Source: DASYSA01 sp036003885
GTDB lineage: Bacteria > Acidobacteriota > Blastocatellia > UBA7656
DNA length: 35,062 bases
NCBI GenBank assembly: GCA_036003885.1
Contig: DASYSA010000349.1
Span: 1 to 35,062 of the forward strand
Reading direction: 5' to 3'
Under the pieces are notes generated by a model. The model searched no databases. It was given only the letters and a program-made list of their open reading frames with translations, and had not been told where the DNA came from. The translations under genes were made by a program, and so were the position numbers. Of this stretch, positions 15,948 to 22,844 are shown piece after piece (the first letter of the stretch is position 1; each line of letters starts with the position of its first letter).

Positions 15948-16925
15948 TCAATTCGCCATGCGGCTCTCGATGAGGTTTCTGAACAACACATCCTCGAACG
16001 CGATGTCAGCTGTTATCAATGTGTATCCTATGGCATTCGCGCGGCAGAATGATTCGAGGGATCTTGTGAACTGAGCAAGCGTGGAGAGGTAGGCCGCGAC
16101 CACCCGTTCGTTGGCGGTTATCTCGCGGGCTTCACCTGTCTCCGAATCGACCAGCAACAGATCTCCTCCGACTTCGGGCTTCACTTCTTCCGGAGCGAGC
16201 ACCTGGATGAGATTCAGATCGAATCCCCGGCTTGCCAGCAGCTTCATTTCACTGCGATAGTCGCCCCGGTCAAGAAAGTCAGATATGACAAACAAGATGC
16301 CGGGCCGTAAGGTGACCTTCTGATAGCCTCTCAACACCGAGCTGAGATTGGTCTCGACCCCTCTCTCTGTTACTTGAGTCTGCGCCCTGGATTGGGGTGC
16401 AGGTCCTTCGTGACCGGGGTTTCGGACATTCGCGTCTGATTCCTCCCTCTCACCCTCGCAAAGCCCTTCGAGGAACGAGAGCAGGGACAGCAGCCGGCCT
16501 CGCCCGCGGATCGCCCTCATCCTGGCCCTGATCGTTGAGTCGAAGGCCGATACGCCTACTCGATCGAGGCTCGTGACGGCAACGAAGGCAAGTGCGGCCG
16601 CCGCTTTTCGAGCGCAATCGAACTTGCTGATCGGCTCGCCGAAGTGCATTGAACGGCTCTGGTCAGTCAGGATGTCTATTCTAACGTCTTCTTCCTCGAC
16701 GAACTGTCTGAGTATCAAGCGTTCAAGGCGCGCGTAGATGTTCCAATCAACGTGCCGGAAGTCGTCGCCCACTTCATACTTTCTGAAGTCGGCAAACTCC
16801 ACGGACGAGCCTCGGCGCGTCGAGCGACGTTCGCCTCGGGTGATGCCGGGAAAGGCTCGCCGCGCCGCAATTCTCAGCCGTTCGAGTTTTCGCAGGAAGC
16901 CGGGATCGAGAAGAGAATTGGCCAT
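15948..16925 (-). CDS. DUF58 domain protein (VWA-like), MoxR partner
   Basis: A 325-aa protein of the DUF58 family, commonly encoded next to MoxR AAA+ ATPases. The conserved N-terminal block FADFRKYEVGDDFRHVDWNI is present, then a von Willebrand factor A-like region with a MIDAS-type DQSRS (88-92) in IDILTDQSRSM. No transmembrane helix is evident, so it is the soluble form. Residues of about 170-205 form a polar, probably disordered insertion (EGEREESDANVRNPGHEGPA). The start MANSLLDPGFLRKLERLRI matches where family members begin; an ATG 12 codons upstream is also possible. It lies 106 bp after moxR and 7 bp before the phosphatidyltransferase start, hence in the same transcript. Confidence 0.88.
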   Translation of the reverse strand: MANSLLDPGFLRKLERLRIAARRAFPGITRGERRSTRRGSSVEFADFRKYEVGDDFRHVDWNIYARLERLILRQFVEEEDVRIDILTDQSRSMHFGEPISKFDCARKAAAALAFVAVTSLDRVGVSAFDSTIRARMRAIRGRGRLLSLLSFLEGLCEGEREESDANVRNPGHEGPAPQSRAQTQVTERGVETNLSSVLRGYQKVTLRPGILFVISDFLDRGDYRSEMKLLASRGFDLNLIQVLAPEEVKPEVGGDLLLVDSETGEAREITANERVVAAYLSTLAQFTRSLESFCRANAIGYTLITADIAFEDVLFRNLIESRMAN

Positions 16926-17031
16926 AGTGTGTGGCGCGCGGCGGTTCGTAGCCGCGCACATTTTGGAGTAGGTCAGCGCATTCCCCCCGGTCGCCCGGTC
17001 CAGCCGGCTGAAGACTCTCCCAGGAGCGGCT

Positions 17032-18063
17032 CTACGCCTCGCGTGCGCCCGCGAGCCGGCCGCCCTTCGACATTGATTCCAACACCTGATCCAGAACAGC
17101 GTCGGTGCTTATCCCGTCGGCCTCGCCTTCGAAGTTCAAGATGATGCGATGCCTGAGCGATCGTTTAGCCACGGCCAGGATGTCAGCGGTGCTCACATTG
17201 TAGCGGCCCGCAAGTAAGGCTCTCGCCTTCGCTGTAAGAACGATTGCCTGCGCGCCGCGCGGGCTGGCGCCGTAGCGCACGTACCTGGCAACCGAGTCCG
17301 GAGCGCCGTCGCTCTCTGGATGGGTTCTCATAAGCAGTTCGGCCGCAAGTTCCTCGACGTGCGGTGCGATGATGACTTCACGCACCAGTCCTCGCATCTC
17401 GAGCAGATCATCGGGCGAGAGGACGGTCTCCGCCTGCGGTGCATCTTCGGAAGTTGTGCGCCTCAGGACTTCGATCAATTCGGAACGAGTGGGATACGTA
17501 ATGATGAGCTTGTAGATGAATCGATCGAGTTGAGCCTCGGGCAGCGGATACGTGCCCTCCATCTCGATCGGGTTCTGGGTCGCGAGCACGAAGAAGACGC
17601 CTTCGAGTTTGTAGGTTTCACCTCCTACCGTCACTTGCCGTTCCTGCATTGCTTCGAGGAGCGCCGACTGGGTCTTCGGGGTCGCGCGGTTGATCTCGTC
17701 GGCCAGCAACAGATTCGTGAAGACGGGGCCCGGCTGAAAGCGGAAGACCTTTCCGCCGGCTTCGCTCTCAACGATGATATTGGTGCCGACGATGTCGGCA
17801 GGCATGAGGTCCGGCGTGAACTGCACGCGCGCGAAGTGCAGCCCCATAGTATCGGCAAGCGTGCGTACCAAAAGGGTCTTGCCCAGTCCCGGAACGCCTT
17901 CGAGCAAAACGTGGCCCCCAGCCATCAAGGCAAGCAACGTGCCCTCGACAACCTCGTGTTGGCCGACAATCACGCGGCCGATCTCGGATCTGAGCGCACC
18001 GAACTTCTCGGCGTAGCGCTCGACCTTCCTCTTAATGTCGCCTAACGTCTGTGAGCTTTCCAT
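17032..18063 (-). CDS. MoxR-family AAA+ ATPase
   Basis: A 343-aa cytoplasmic AAA+ chaperone-like ATPase. The Walker A motif is GVPGLGKT (56-63) and Walker B is LLLADEIN (118-125). The MoxR signatures RVQFTPDLMPADIVGT and FFVLATQNPIEMEGTYPLPE are present, and the C-terminal lid has the RYGASPRGAQAI motif. MoxR proteins usually act with DUF58 and VWA proteins to mature or insert cofactors into target complexes; the adjacent DUF58 gene fits. The ATG at 18063 is separated from heptamer array 5 by only two or three bases, and no Shine-Dalgarno sequence is visible (upstream is GCATCACGCATCATT). Translation probably depends on coupling, or on an unstructured leader. Confidence 0.93.
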   Translation of the reverse strand: MESSQTLGDIKRKVERYAEKFGALRSEIGRVIVGQHEVVEGTLLALMAGGHVLLEGVPGLGKTLLVRTLADTMGLHFARVQFTPDLMPADIVGTNIIVESEAGGKVFRFQPGPVFTNLLLADEINRATPKTQSALLEAMQERQVTVGGETYKLEGVFFVLATQNPIEMEGTYPLPEAQLDRFIYKLIITYPTRSELIEVLRRTTSEDAPQAETVLSPDDLLEMRGLVREVIIAPHVEELAAELLMRTHPESDGAPDSVARYVRYGASPRGAQAIVLTAKARALLAGRYNVSTADILAVAKRSLRHRIILNFEGEADGISTDAVLDQVLESMSKGGRLAGAREA

Positions 18064-18065
18064 AA

Positions 18066-18234
18066 TGATGCGTGATGCGTGATTCGAGATTCGTGATGCG
18101 TGATGCGTGATTCGTGATTCGTGATTCGAGATTCGTGATTCGTGATTCGTGACGCGTGATTCGTGATGCGTGATGCGTGATTCGTGATTCGTGACGCATC
18201 ATTCCTCACAAATCACGCATCACGAATCACGCAT
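18066..18234. repeat. Heptamer inverted-repeat array 5 (unit GTGATGC / GTGATTC)
   Basis: About 170 bp. Some 18 heptamers run in one orientation (GTGATGC, GTGATTC, GAGATTC and GTGACGC variants), followed by a short inverted arm (CACAAATCACGCATCACGAATCACGCATTA) that ends at the DinB-like gene stop codon. The left half is about four times longer than the right, so only part can pair. Period-7 order is kept throughout. It shares its unit with array 3, 9 kb away. Confidence 0.9.
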
Positions 18235-18719
18235 TACCAGGGCATCTTGAGTCTGATTATGTCCTTCATCTGTGCGAGGTGGTTCAGATCATTGCCCTTG
18301 ATCTGGCGCACGGCCAGCTGCTCGATCGTCATCGGCCCGTCGGTTTCGTGCACGCCGCTGCGCAGCCAGGATTCAGCAGGCGTCGACTCGAGAGTCTCGA
18401 TCGTGTTTGCTCGCAGACGCTTGAATTCAGTAAGCGCGGCCATTGCATTCTGATTGATGTAGTCGCGTTCGATAGCGAGTTTGTCCTGATCGACGTTGGG
18501 CAATGCCGGGTTGTCTTCAGCGAGAATCCTTCGATAGCGGGCGAGGTAGGCATCACTCTCCATGTCGCGAAGATGGCACATGATCTCTTTGATCGACCAC
18601 TTGTTTGGAACCGGCCTCCACCTGAGAGTCTCCTCATCGAGTTCCGGCAACAGGTCACCCAGCTCGTTCGGCAGCGACCTCAGGTTCCACAGCATTCGCT
18701 CTTTCTCTCGTTGATCCAT
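18234..18719 (-). CDS. DinB-like (DinB/YfiT superfamily) protein
   Basis: A 161-aa four-helix-bundle protein of the DinB superfamily, typically metal-binding. Recognisable blocks are WRPVPNKWSIKEIMCHLRDM near residue 45, with the first metal-ligand-type His, and IKGNDLNHLAQMKDIIR near the C-terminus, with the distal His. Members include bacillithiol or mycothiol transferases and DNA-damage-inducible proteins of unknown role. The assigned start (MDQREKERMLWNL) has AAGGAG just upstream. A longer reading extends 20 codons into heptamer array 6 (MLKSSVNAKRKTQNVRRKEP) and is probably spurious. The stop codon touches array 5. It sits between the coiled-coil membrane protein and moxR. Confidence 0.85.
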   Translation of the reverse strand: MDQREKERMLWNLRSLPNELGDLLPELDEETLRWRPVPNKWSIKEIMCHLRDMESDAYLARYRRILAEDNPALPNVDQDKLAIERDYINQNAMAALTEFKRLRANTIETLESTPAESWLRSGVHETDGPMTIEQLAVRQIKGNDLNHLAQMKDIIRLKMPW

Positions 18720-18726
18720 AGGCTCC

Positions 18727-18834
18727 TTACGTCTTACGTTTTGCGTTTTACGTTTTGCGTTCACGGAAGATTTCAGCACGATTCATTCATCTAGAGAGGC
18801 TGGAACGTGAAACGCAAAACGCAAAACGCGAAAC
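18727..18834. repeat. Heptamer inverted-repeat array 6 (unit TTTTGCG / TTTTACG)
   Basis: The left arm TTACGTC, TTACGTT, TTGCGTT, TTACGTT, TTGCGTT pairs with the right arm GAAACGCAAAACGCAAAACG across a unique loop of about 45 bases (ACGGAAGATTTCAGC...). It fills the spacer between the coiled-coil protein stop and the ribosome-binding site of the DinB-like gene; the AAGGAG emerges from its last unit. Confidence 0.87.
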
Positions 18835-18836
18835 TT

Positions 18837-20870
18837 TTACGGCTTTCGCTTCGCATCGGGATTGATTGCGTCGAAGTAGTCGCGAACCACCGAGCGCATT
18901 CGAAGCGGCACCTGACTCCTCTCGACCGACCGTTCGGCCTCGCGGCGATACTGAGGGTAGGCGGATCCATAAGTCGATCGCGATGCGCCCGTTCCCGGCC
19001 TGGCTTGCAGATAGAGATACTCGCCGCCGGCCCCGCGTTGAGGTTTGCCGCTCAGCTTTTCTTCTCTCCCCTGCGCGGTCAACCTCTCGCCACCGAACGC
19101 TCTTTCGTACTTGCCTCCTGCGGTCGGGCGTCTGTGTCCAGACATATCGCGCCCGCTGCCGCTAGACTTGAGTTCTGTTAAAGCCTCCGCTTTGCGTCGA
19201 CCTTGATCTCCGCCCCCCTCCCGCTGAAACTGATCTCGCTGCTCGGCAAATTCCTGGGCAAGGCCCGCCACCATCTGCTTCACTTCCTGGTTCTCCATCA
19301 TGAGCCGCGCTGCCGCTTCCAACTCGCGCTTGAGTTGCTCCTGATTGCCAAGCTCGCGAGCCACCTGCTCGATCTGCTCGGGCGTCACCTGCTTCGCGAG
19401 CTCTTCGACTGCCCGTTGAAACTCCTTCGACTGAGCGACCTTGGCCAAATCACGGGCCAGAAGTTGAGCGGCTTGTTGAAGCTGCTTTATGTCTTCCGGC
19501 TTCAGATCGCCTGCCCGCAACTGCGCGGCCCTCTTCAACAGTTGTTGCGACAGACCAGGCAAGGCTTTTGCAGCCTGCTCGGCCACTGCACCAGTGATCC
19601 CGCTGGAATGCTCCGGCTCCTTCTCTGTGACCCTTTTGTCGCCCAGCTTCTCGCGTTGCGCTGCCGGTGGATCATCAGGTGAAGTTGGAGTTGGTTTGGC
19701 CTCCGGATTTGAGCCTCTATCTTCAGTTTTAGGCTGCTCACCGGCCTTAGCCTCCTTTCTGGAAGGGTCTGGTAGGGCAGGTATCCTGGATTCATCTTTC
19801 GACCCGTCCTGCACGCCTTTCACGCGGCCGACATCCCTGGACGCAGCCTGTTGGTCCTCAGATATCTTTTCAGTACGATTGGTCTCTTTGATCTGCTGGT
19901 CTTTGCGCGCGTCCTTGCTTACGGCTCGGCGCGCGCGGTCCTTGTTTGGATCGGACGGCTTCACGTAAGCGTCAGACGCTTTCGATAGCGCCTCTTGAGG
20001 TTCCCGAGTCTGTGGCTCAGAAGTCTCGAGTTCATCCGCCGGGCTCGGGGTCTGGGAAGTTTTTTGCTGCGGTTTCTCGACCGCTGCAGTCCCGAGTCGC
20101 CTTTCGGCCAGCGTAACAACTTCGTCCGCCCGCGTGCTCGCCAGTTCGTCGTGCCGCCGGCGAATTCGATCTCCGAGCGTGCTCAACTTTCTCAGAGCCT
20201 CCGCCCGAGTGTCGATTGAACGCCGCAGCGCACGCCCGAGCTCAGCCTGCTCACGGGCGAGCTTCGCAGTTTCGCTTCCAGAAGGCGCGATCTGCTCAAC
20301 CGCGTTCGAGGCCTGTTCGAGTTGCTCACCCGCGCCCTGGATCTCTGCGCGTTCTGAGGCCAACTCGCGCGCTCCGGTGAGATCCCTCTGAGGGACCAGC
20401 AGCACAAGTCCAATTCCAAGTACAGCCGCAATGGCAAGGGCATGGCGGCGCGAGAACCTGTAGGGGACCACAGTCGCTGCCGGGGCAGGGCCGATTCGCG
20501 CAGCGGCATCTTCGACAAGTGCGATCTCGACATCTTTAACAGGCCCGCCGCGCTCGACGATCGCCCTCGCGGTTGTGATGCGGTCTTCAAGTCCCAGGAT
20601 CTCGTCGATTGCGAAAGCCGCCTCGCGTTCCGTTGGGCGGGCCAGGAGCCAGCGCGTCAGCACAACGCCGGTCACGACTGTGAAGATCGCACTAACGGCG
20701 ATCCACCAGTGGAACTCGATGGGTTTCAACCTTATATAGAGGACGAAGGCGGCGGAGACGAGTCCCGTGAACAAGAGCGACGATGCCATCGAATCTTGAA
20801 GCGCGACCCATCGGAGGCGCCACATGACCTGGCGCTCGAGCTGTTTGATCCGTCGGACAGCTTCGATCAT
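18837..20870 (-). CDS. Large coiled-coil/low-complexity membrane protein (DUF4175-like)
   Basis: A 677-aa protein. The N-terminus has two transmembrane helices (about residues 30-48 and 57-76) and a third near 150-165 (ALAIAAVLGIGLVLLVP). A long helical coiled-coil region (about 175-265) follows. A highly charged, probably disordered region rich in K, E, P, S, T and Q spans about 270-430. A second glutamine- and alanine-rich coiled coil (about 440-560, QLLKRAAQLRAGDLKPEDIK) is followed by a Gly/Arg-rich tail. The extreme C-terminus PLRMRSVVRDYFDAINP resembles a short motif seen in coiled-coil proteins of MoxR/ABC-type clusters. The ATG at 20870 overlaps the permease stop (ATGA), so translation is coupled. 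The similarity to DUF4175 proteins is from architecture and is not certain. Confidence 0.8.
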   Translation of the reverse strand: MIEAVRRIKQLERQVMWRLRWVALQDSMASSLLFTGLVSAAFVLYIRLKPIEFHWWIAVSAIFTVVTGVVLTRWLLARPTEREAAFAIDEILGLEDRITTARAIVERGGPVKDVEIALVEDAAARIGPAPAATVVPYRFSRRHALAIAAVLGIGLVLLVPQRDLTGARELASERAEIQGAGEQLEQASNAVEQIAPSGSETAKLAREQAELGRALRRSIDTRAEALRKLSTLGDRIRRRHDELASTRADEVVTLAERRLGTAAVEKPQQKTSQTPSPADELETSEPQTREPQEALSKASDAYVKPSDPNKDRARRAVSKDARKDQQIKETNRTEKISEDQQAASRDVGRVKGVQDGSKDESRIPALPDPSRKEAKAGEQPKTEDRGSNPEAKPTPTSPDDPPAAQREKLGDKRVTEKEPEHSSGITGAVAEQAAKALPGLSQQLLKRAAQLRAGDLKPEDIKQLQQAAQLLARDLAKVAQSKEFQRAVEELAKQVTPEQIEQVARELGNQEQLKRELEAAARLMMENQEVKQMVAGLAQEFAEQRDQFQREGGGDQGRRKAEALTELKSSGSGRDMSGHRRPTAGGKYERAFGGERLTAQGREEKLSGKPQRGAGGEYLYLQARPGTGASRSTYGSAYPQYRREAERSVERSQVPLRMRSVVRDYFDAINPDAKRKP

Positions 20871-21697
20871 ATCCACTTTCTTACGCGTTCCAACCTCTTA
20901 AGGCTCAGGAACAGAGCCAACGCTGTTGCCGCCAGATAGAATACCACCTGCGACGCCCAGACAGGAACATCCTGCAGCCACAGTTGGCCGGGAAATCTGA
21001 ATCCGGGAATCAATGAAGCAATCGCGGCAAACGGATTCGTCCTCAACAGCAGATAGACGACGTTGACGAAGGTTGGCGAGGGCCCGCCCGTGAAGTTGCT
21101 GGCAAGCGCGGTGAAGAACAGAGCCAGGGCCGGCATCGCGGCTACCAGAAAGATCACCGACATAAGACTCACCAGCTGAGACAACACGCCGCGCCTGATC
21201 AGTGTGGACCACAAGAAGCTGATCGAGCAGTAGGTGACGCCCGACACAAGCATTACAAGATAGGATATGGCGATGTCCCCCAGTGCAACGCCTCCCAGCG
21301 AATAGGTTAGGGCTATCAGGGGAAGCGATCCAAAAAGAGTGAGCAGAAGATAGGAGAGGGAGGCGCCGACCTTGCCTATGAGAATAGTCGAGGGGCGCGC
21401 CAATGAGGCGACCAGCAAATCGAATGTTTGCTGCTCTCGTTCCGATGAAATGGCGCTTGCTGAAAAGGTGGGCGCCATCAAGCAGATGAGTCCCATCTGA
21501 ACGTGAATCAACACAGGGGTGAGGACCCTCCCGGCCGTATTCAACAGAGACGGCGGGACGTTCTTACTGAAGACCACGTAGATCAATCCAATGATGAGGC
21601 TCAGGGTGAGCACGTATCCCGTAAGCACAAAGAACGCTCGGGCGCCCCTCATTCGGCTGCGCATCTCCTTAATGAGTATGGGGTTGTAGAGAGTCAT
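20867..21697 (-). CDS. ABC-2 type transporter permease
   Basis: A 276-aa integral membrane protein with six predicted helices. The N-terminus MTLYNPILIKEMRSRMRG is typical of ABC-2/NatB-like permeases, with NP(I/V)LxKE(M/L)R preceding the first helix. TFSASAISSEREQQTFDLL is the conserved coupling segment (SSERExxTxDLL) that contacts the ATPase. It should pair with the ATPase encoded just upstream. The exported substrate is unknown. The ATG is directly preceded by array 7 (leader ends CGTAAAACGATG), and no Shine-Dalgarno sequence is visible. The stop overlaps the start of the coiled-coil membrane protein. Confidence 0.9.
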   Translation of the reverse strand: MTLYNPILIKEMRSRMRGARAFFVLTGYVLTLSLIIGLIYVVFSKNVPPSLLNTAGRVLTPVLIHVQMGLICLMAPTFSASAISSEREQQTFDLLVASLARPSTILIGKVGASLSYLLLTLFGSLPLIALTYSLGGVALGDIAISYLVMLVSGVTYCSISFLWSTLIRRGVLSQLVSLMSVIFLVAAMPALALFFTALASNFTGGPSPTFVNVVYLLLRTNPFAAIASLIPGFRFPGQLWLQDVPVWASQVVFYLAATALALFLSLKRLERVRKWI

Positions 21698-21810
21698 CGT
21701 TTTACGTTTACGTTTTAGGTTTTGCGTTTTACGTTTTAGGTTTTGCGTTTTCGTCGCTCATCAGTTCTTGACTGTCCAACCCAAAACGTAAAACGCAAAA
21801 CGTAAAACGT
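21698..21810. repeat. Heptamer inverted-repeat array 7 (unit TTTTACG / TTTTAGG / TTTTGCG)
   Basis: The left arm (TTTTACG, TTTACG, TTTTAGG, TTTTGCG, TTTTACG, TTTTAGG, TTTTGCG) starts at the base next to the permease ATG. The loop is TCGTCGCTCATCAGTTCTTG followed by ACTGTCCAACCC. The right arm (AAAACGTAAAACGCAAAACG and TAAAACG) ends 4 bases before the ATPase stop codon complement. One unit has lost a T (6-mer). Confidence 0.9.
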
Positions 21811-21814
21811 TTTT

Positions 21815-22741
21815 TCAGGCGACAATGCCACGCGTGATCTTCAAGAATATGTCCTCAAGGTCGGCTTCACTTCTAACGAATCCAAGCAGGTGAACACCCC
21901 TCGCAACCAGATACTCGAGTACCTCATCGACATCGTCGGCGCGACCGGTGAACTCGGCCCGTATCACACGCCCGTCCGAGGTAGTCCGCTTGATCTCCGG
22001 CCGTTCAGCCAGGGCCTCGAGAGCCGGCGCCGGATCGCCCTTCACGGTGATCTCCAGAATCACGTTGCCCGCCAGCTTCGCGGTTATGTCGTCGATGCGA
22101 CCCGCCGCAAGTAACCTCCCCGCCTCGATAATCCCGATCGACGTGCAGAAGTCAGCGAGTTCGGTGAGAATGTGCGAAGAGACCAGTACGGTCTTGCCCA
22201 TCCGGCACAGCTCACGAATCAACTCGCGTATCTCTATTCGCGCGTGTGGGTCCAGCCCGGAGGCTGGTTCATCAAGCAACAAAACTTCGGGATCGTGGAG
22301 GAGCGTCTTCGCCAGGCAGAGGCGCTGCTTCATACCTCTCGACAAGCTCATCACCTGCGCCGTACGCTTGGCGGAAAGATCGGTCAGCTCAAGTACGTCG
22401 CTGATGGAACGCTTGCGCTGCTCCGGCCCGAGATGATAGAGCGCGGCAAAGTAGTCGAGGTACTCCCAGACCAACAGGTCTTCGTAGACGCCGAAGCTGT
22501 CAGGCATGTAGCCGATGAGACGCCGCACTTCGTAGGGCTGTCGTTCGACGTCATAACCACCGACTGTGAGCTTGCCGTCGGTCGGGAGCATGAGCGTAGC
22601 CAGCATCTTGATCGTCGTTGTCTTGCCTGCACCGTTCGGACCGATGAAGCCGAAGACCTCACCGCGCCCGATCTCGAAACTGATGTCGTTGACGGCAGGA
22701 AAACTGCGATAGTACTTCGAGACGTTCTCGACCTTGATCAT
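21815..22741 (-). CDS. ABC transporter ATP-binding protein
   Basis: A 308-aa ATPase subunit. Walker A is GPNGAGKT (34-41), the signature is LSRGMKQR (133-140), Walker B VLLLDEP is near 153-159 and the H-loop is SSHIL. The C-terminal ~85 residues form the regulatory extension common in CcmA/NatA/GldA-type ATPases. It energises the ABC-2 permease encoded next downstream. The protein encoded upstream resembles a GldG-type auxiliary subunit, so the three may form a GldA-GldF-GldG-like complex. The start lies directly against array 8 (CAAACCTATG) without an obvious ribosome-binding site. Confidence 0.95.
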   Translation of the reverse strand: MIKVENVSKYYRSFPAVNDISFEIGRGEVFGFIGPNGAGKTTTIKMLATLMLPTDGKLTVGGYDVERQPYEVRRLIGYMPDSFGVYEDLLVWEYLDYFAALYHLGPEQRKRSISDVLELTDLSAKRTAQVMSLSRGMKQRLCLAKTLLHDPEVLLLDEPASGLDPHARIEIRELIRELCRMGKTVLVSSHILTELADFCTSIGIIEAGRLLAAGRIDDITAKLAGNVILEITVKGDPAPALEALAERPEIKRTTSDGRVIRAEFTGRADDVDEVLEYLVARGVHLLGFVRSEADLEDIFLKITRGIVA

Positions 22742-22843
22742 AGGTTTGCGTTTTGCGTTTTACGTTTTACGTTTTACGTTTTGTGTTCACTGTTCAACAA
22801 CAAATATTGAACGTAAAACGCAAAACGTAAAACGAGAAACGTT
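22742..22843. repeat. Heptamer inverted-repeat array 8 (unit TTTTGCG / TTTTACG)
   Basis: The left arm GTTTGCG, TTTTGCG, TTTTACG, TTTTACG, TTTTACG, TTTTGTG is followed by the loop TTCACTGTTCAACAACAAAT. The right arm is ATTGAACGTAAAACGCAAAA then CGTAAAACGAGAAACG. It occupies the whole gap between the TAG stop of the upstream membrane-protein gene (22845-22847) and the ATG of the ATPase (22739-22741). Confidence 0.9.
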
Positions 22844-22844
22844 C

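Noticed and set aside
17320..18045. Plus-strand 241-residue reading frame opposite moxR
   Set aside because: The complementary strand encodes a clear AAA+ ATPase; the antisense product has no family features.
18066..18234. Possible CRISPR array
   Set aside because: Repeats are 7 bp in direct tandem without spacers, followed by an inverted arm; no cas genes are present in the window.
21698..21810. Intrinsic (Rho-independent) terminators at all arrays
   Set aside because: The arms are long and often AT-rich, loops can exceed 30 bases, and apart from array 2 no T tract follows the stem. Most arrays lie between closely spaced co-directional genes, where full termination is unlikely.
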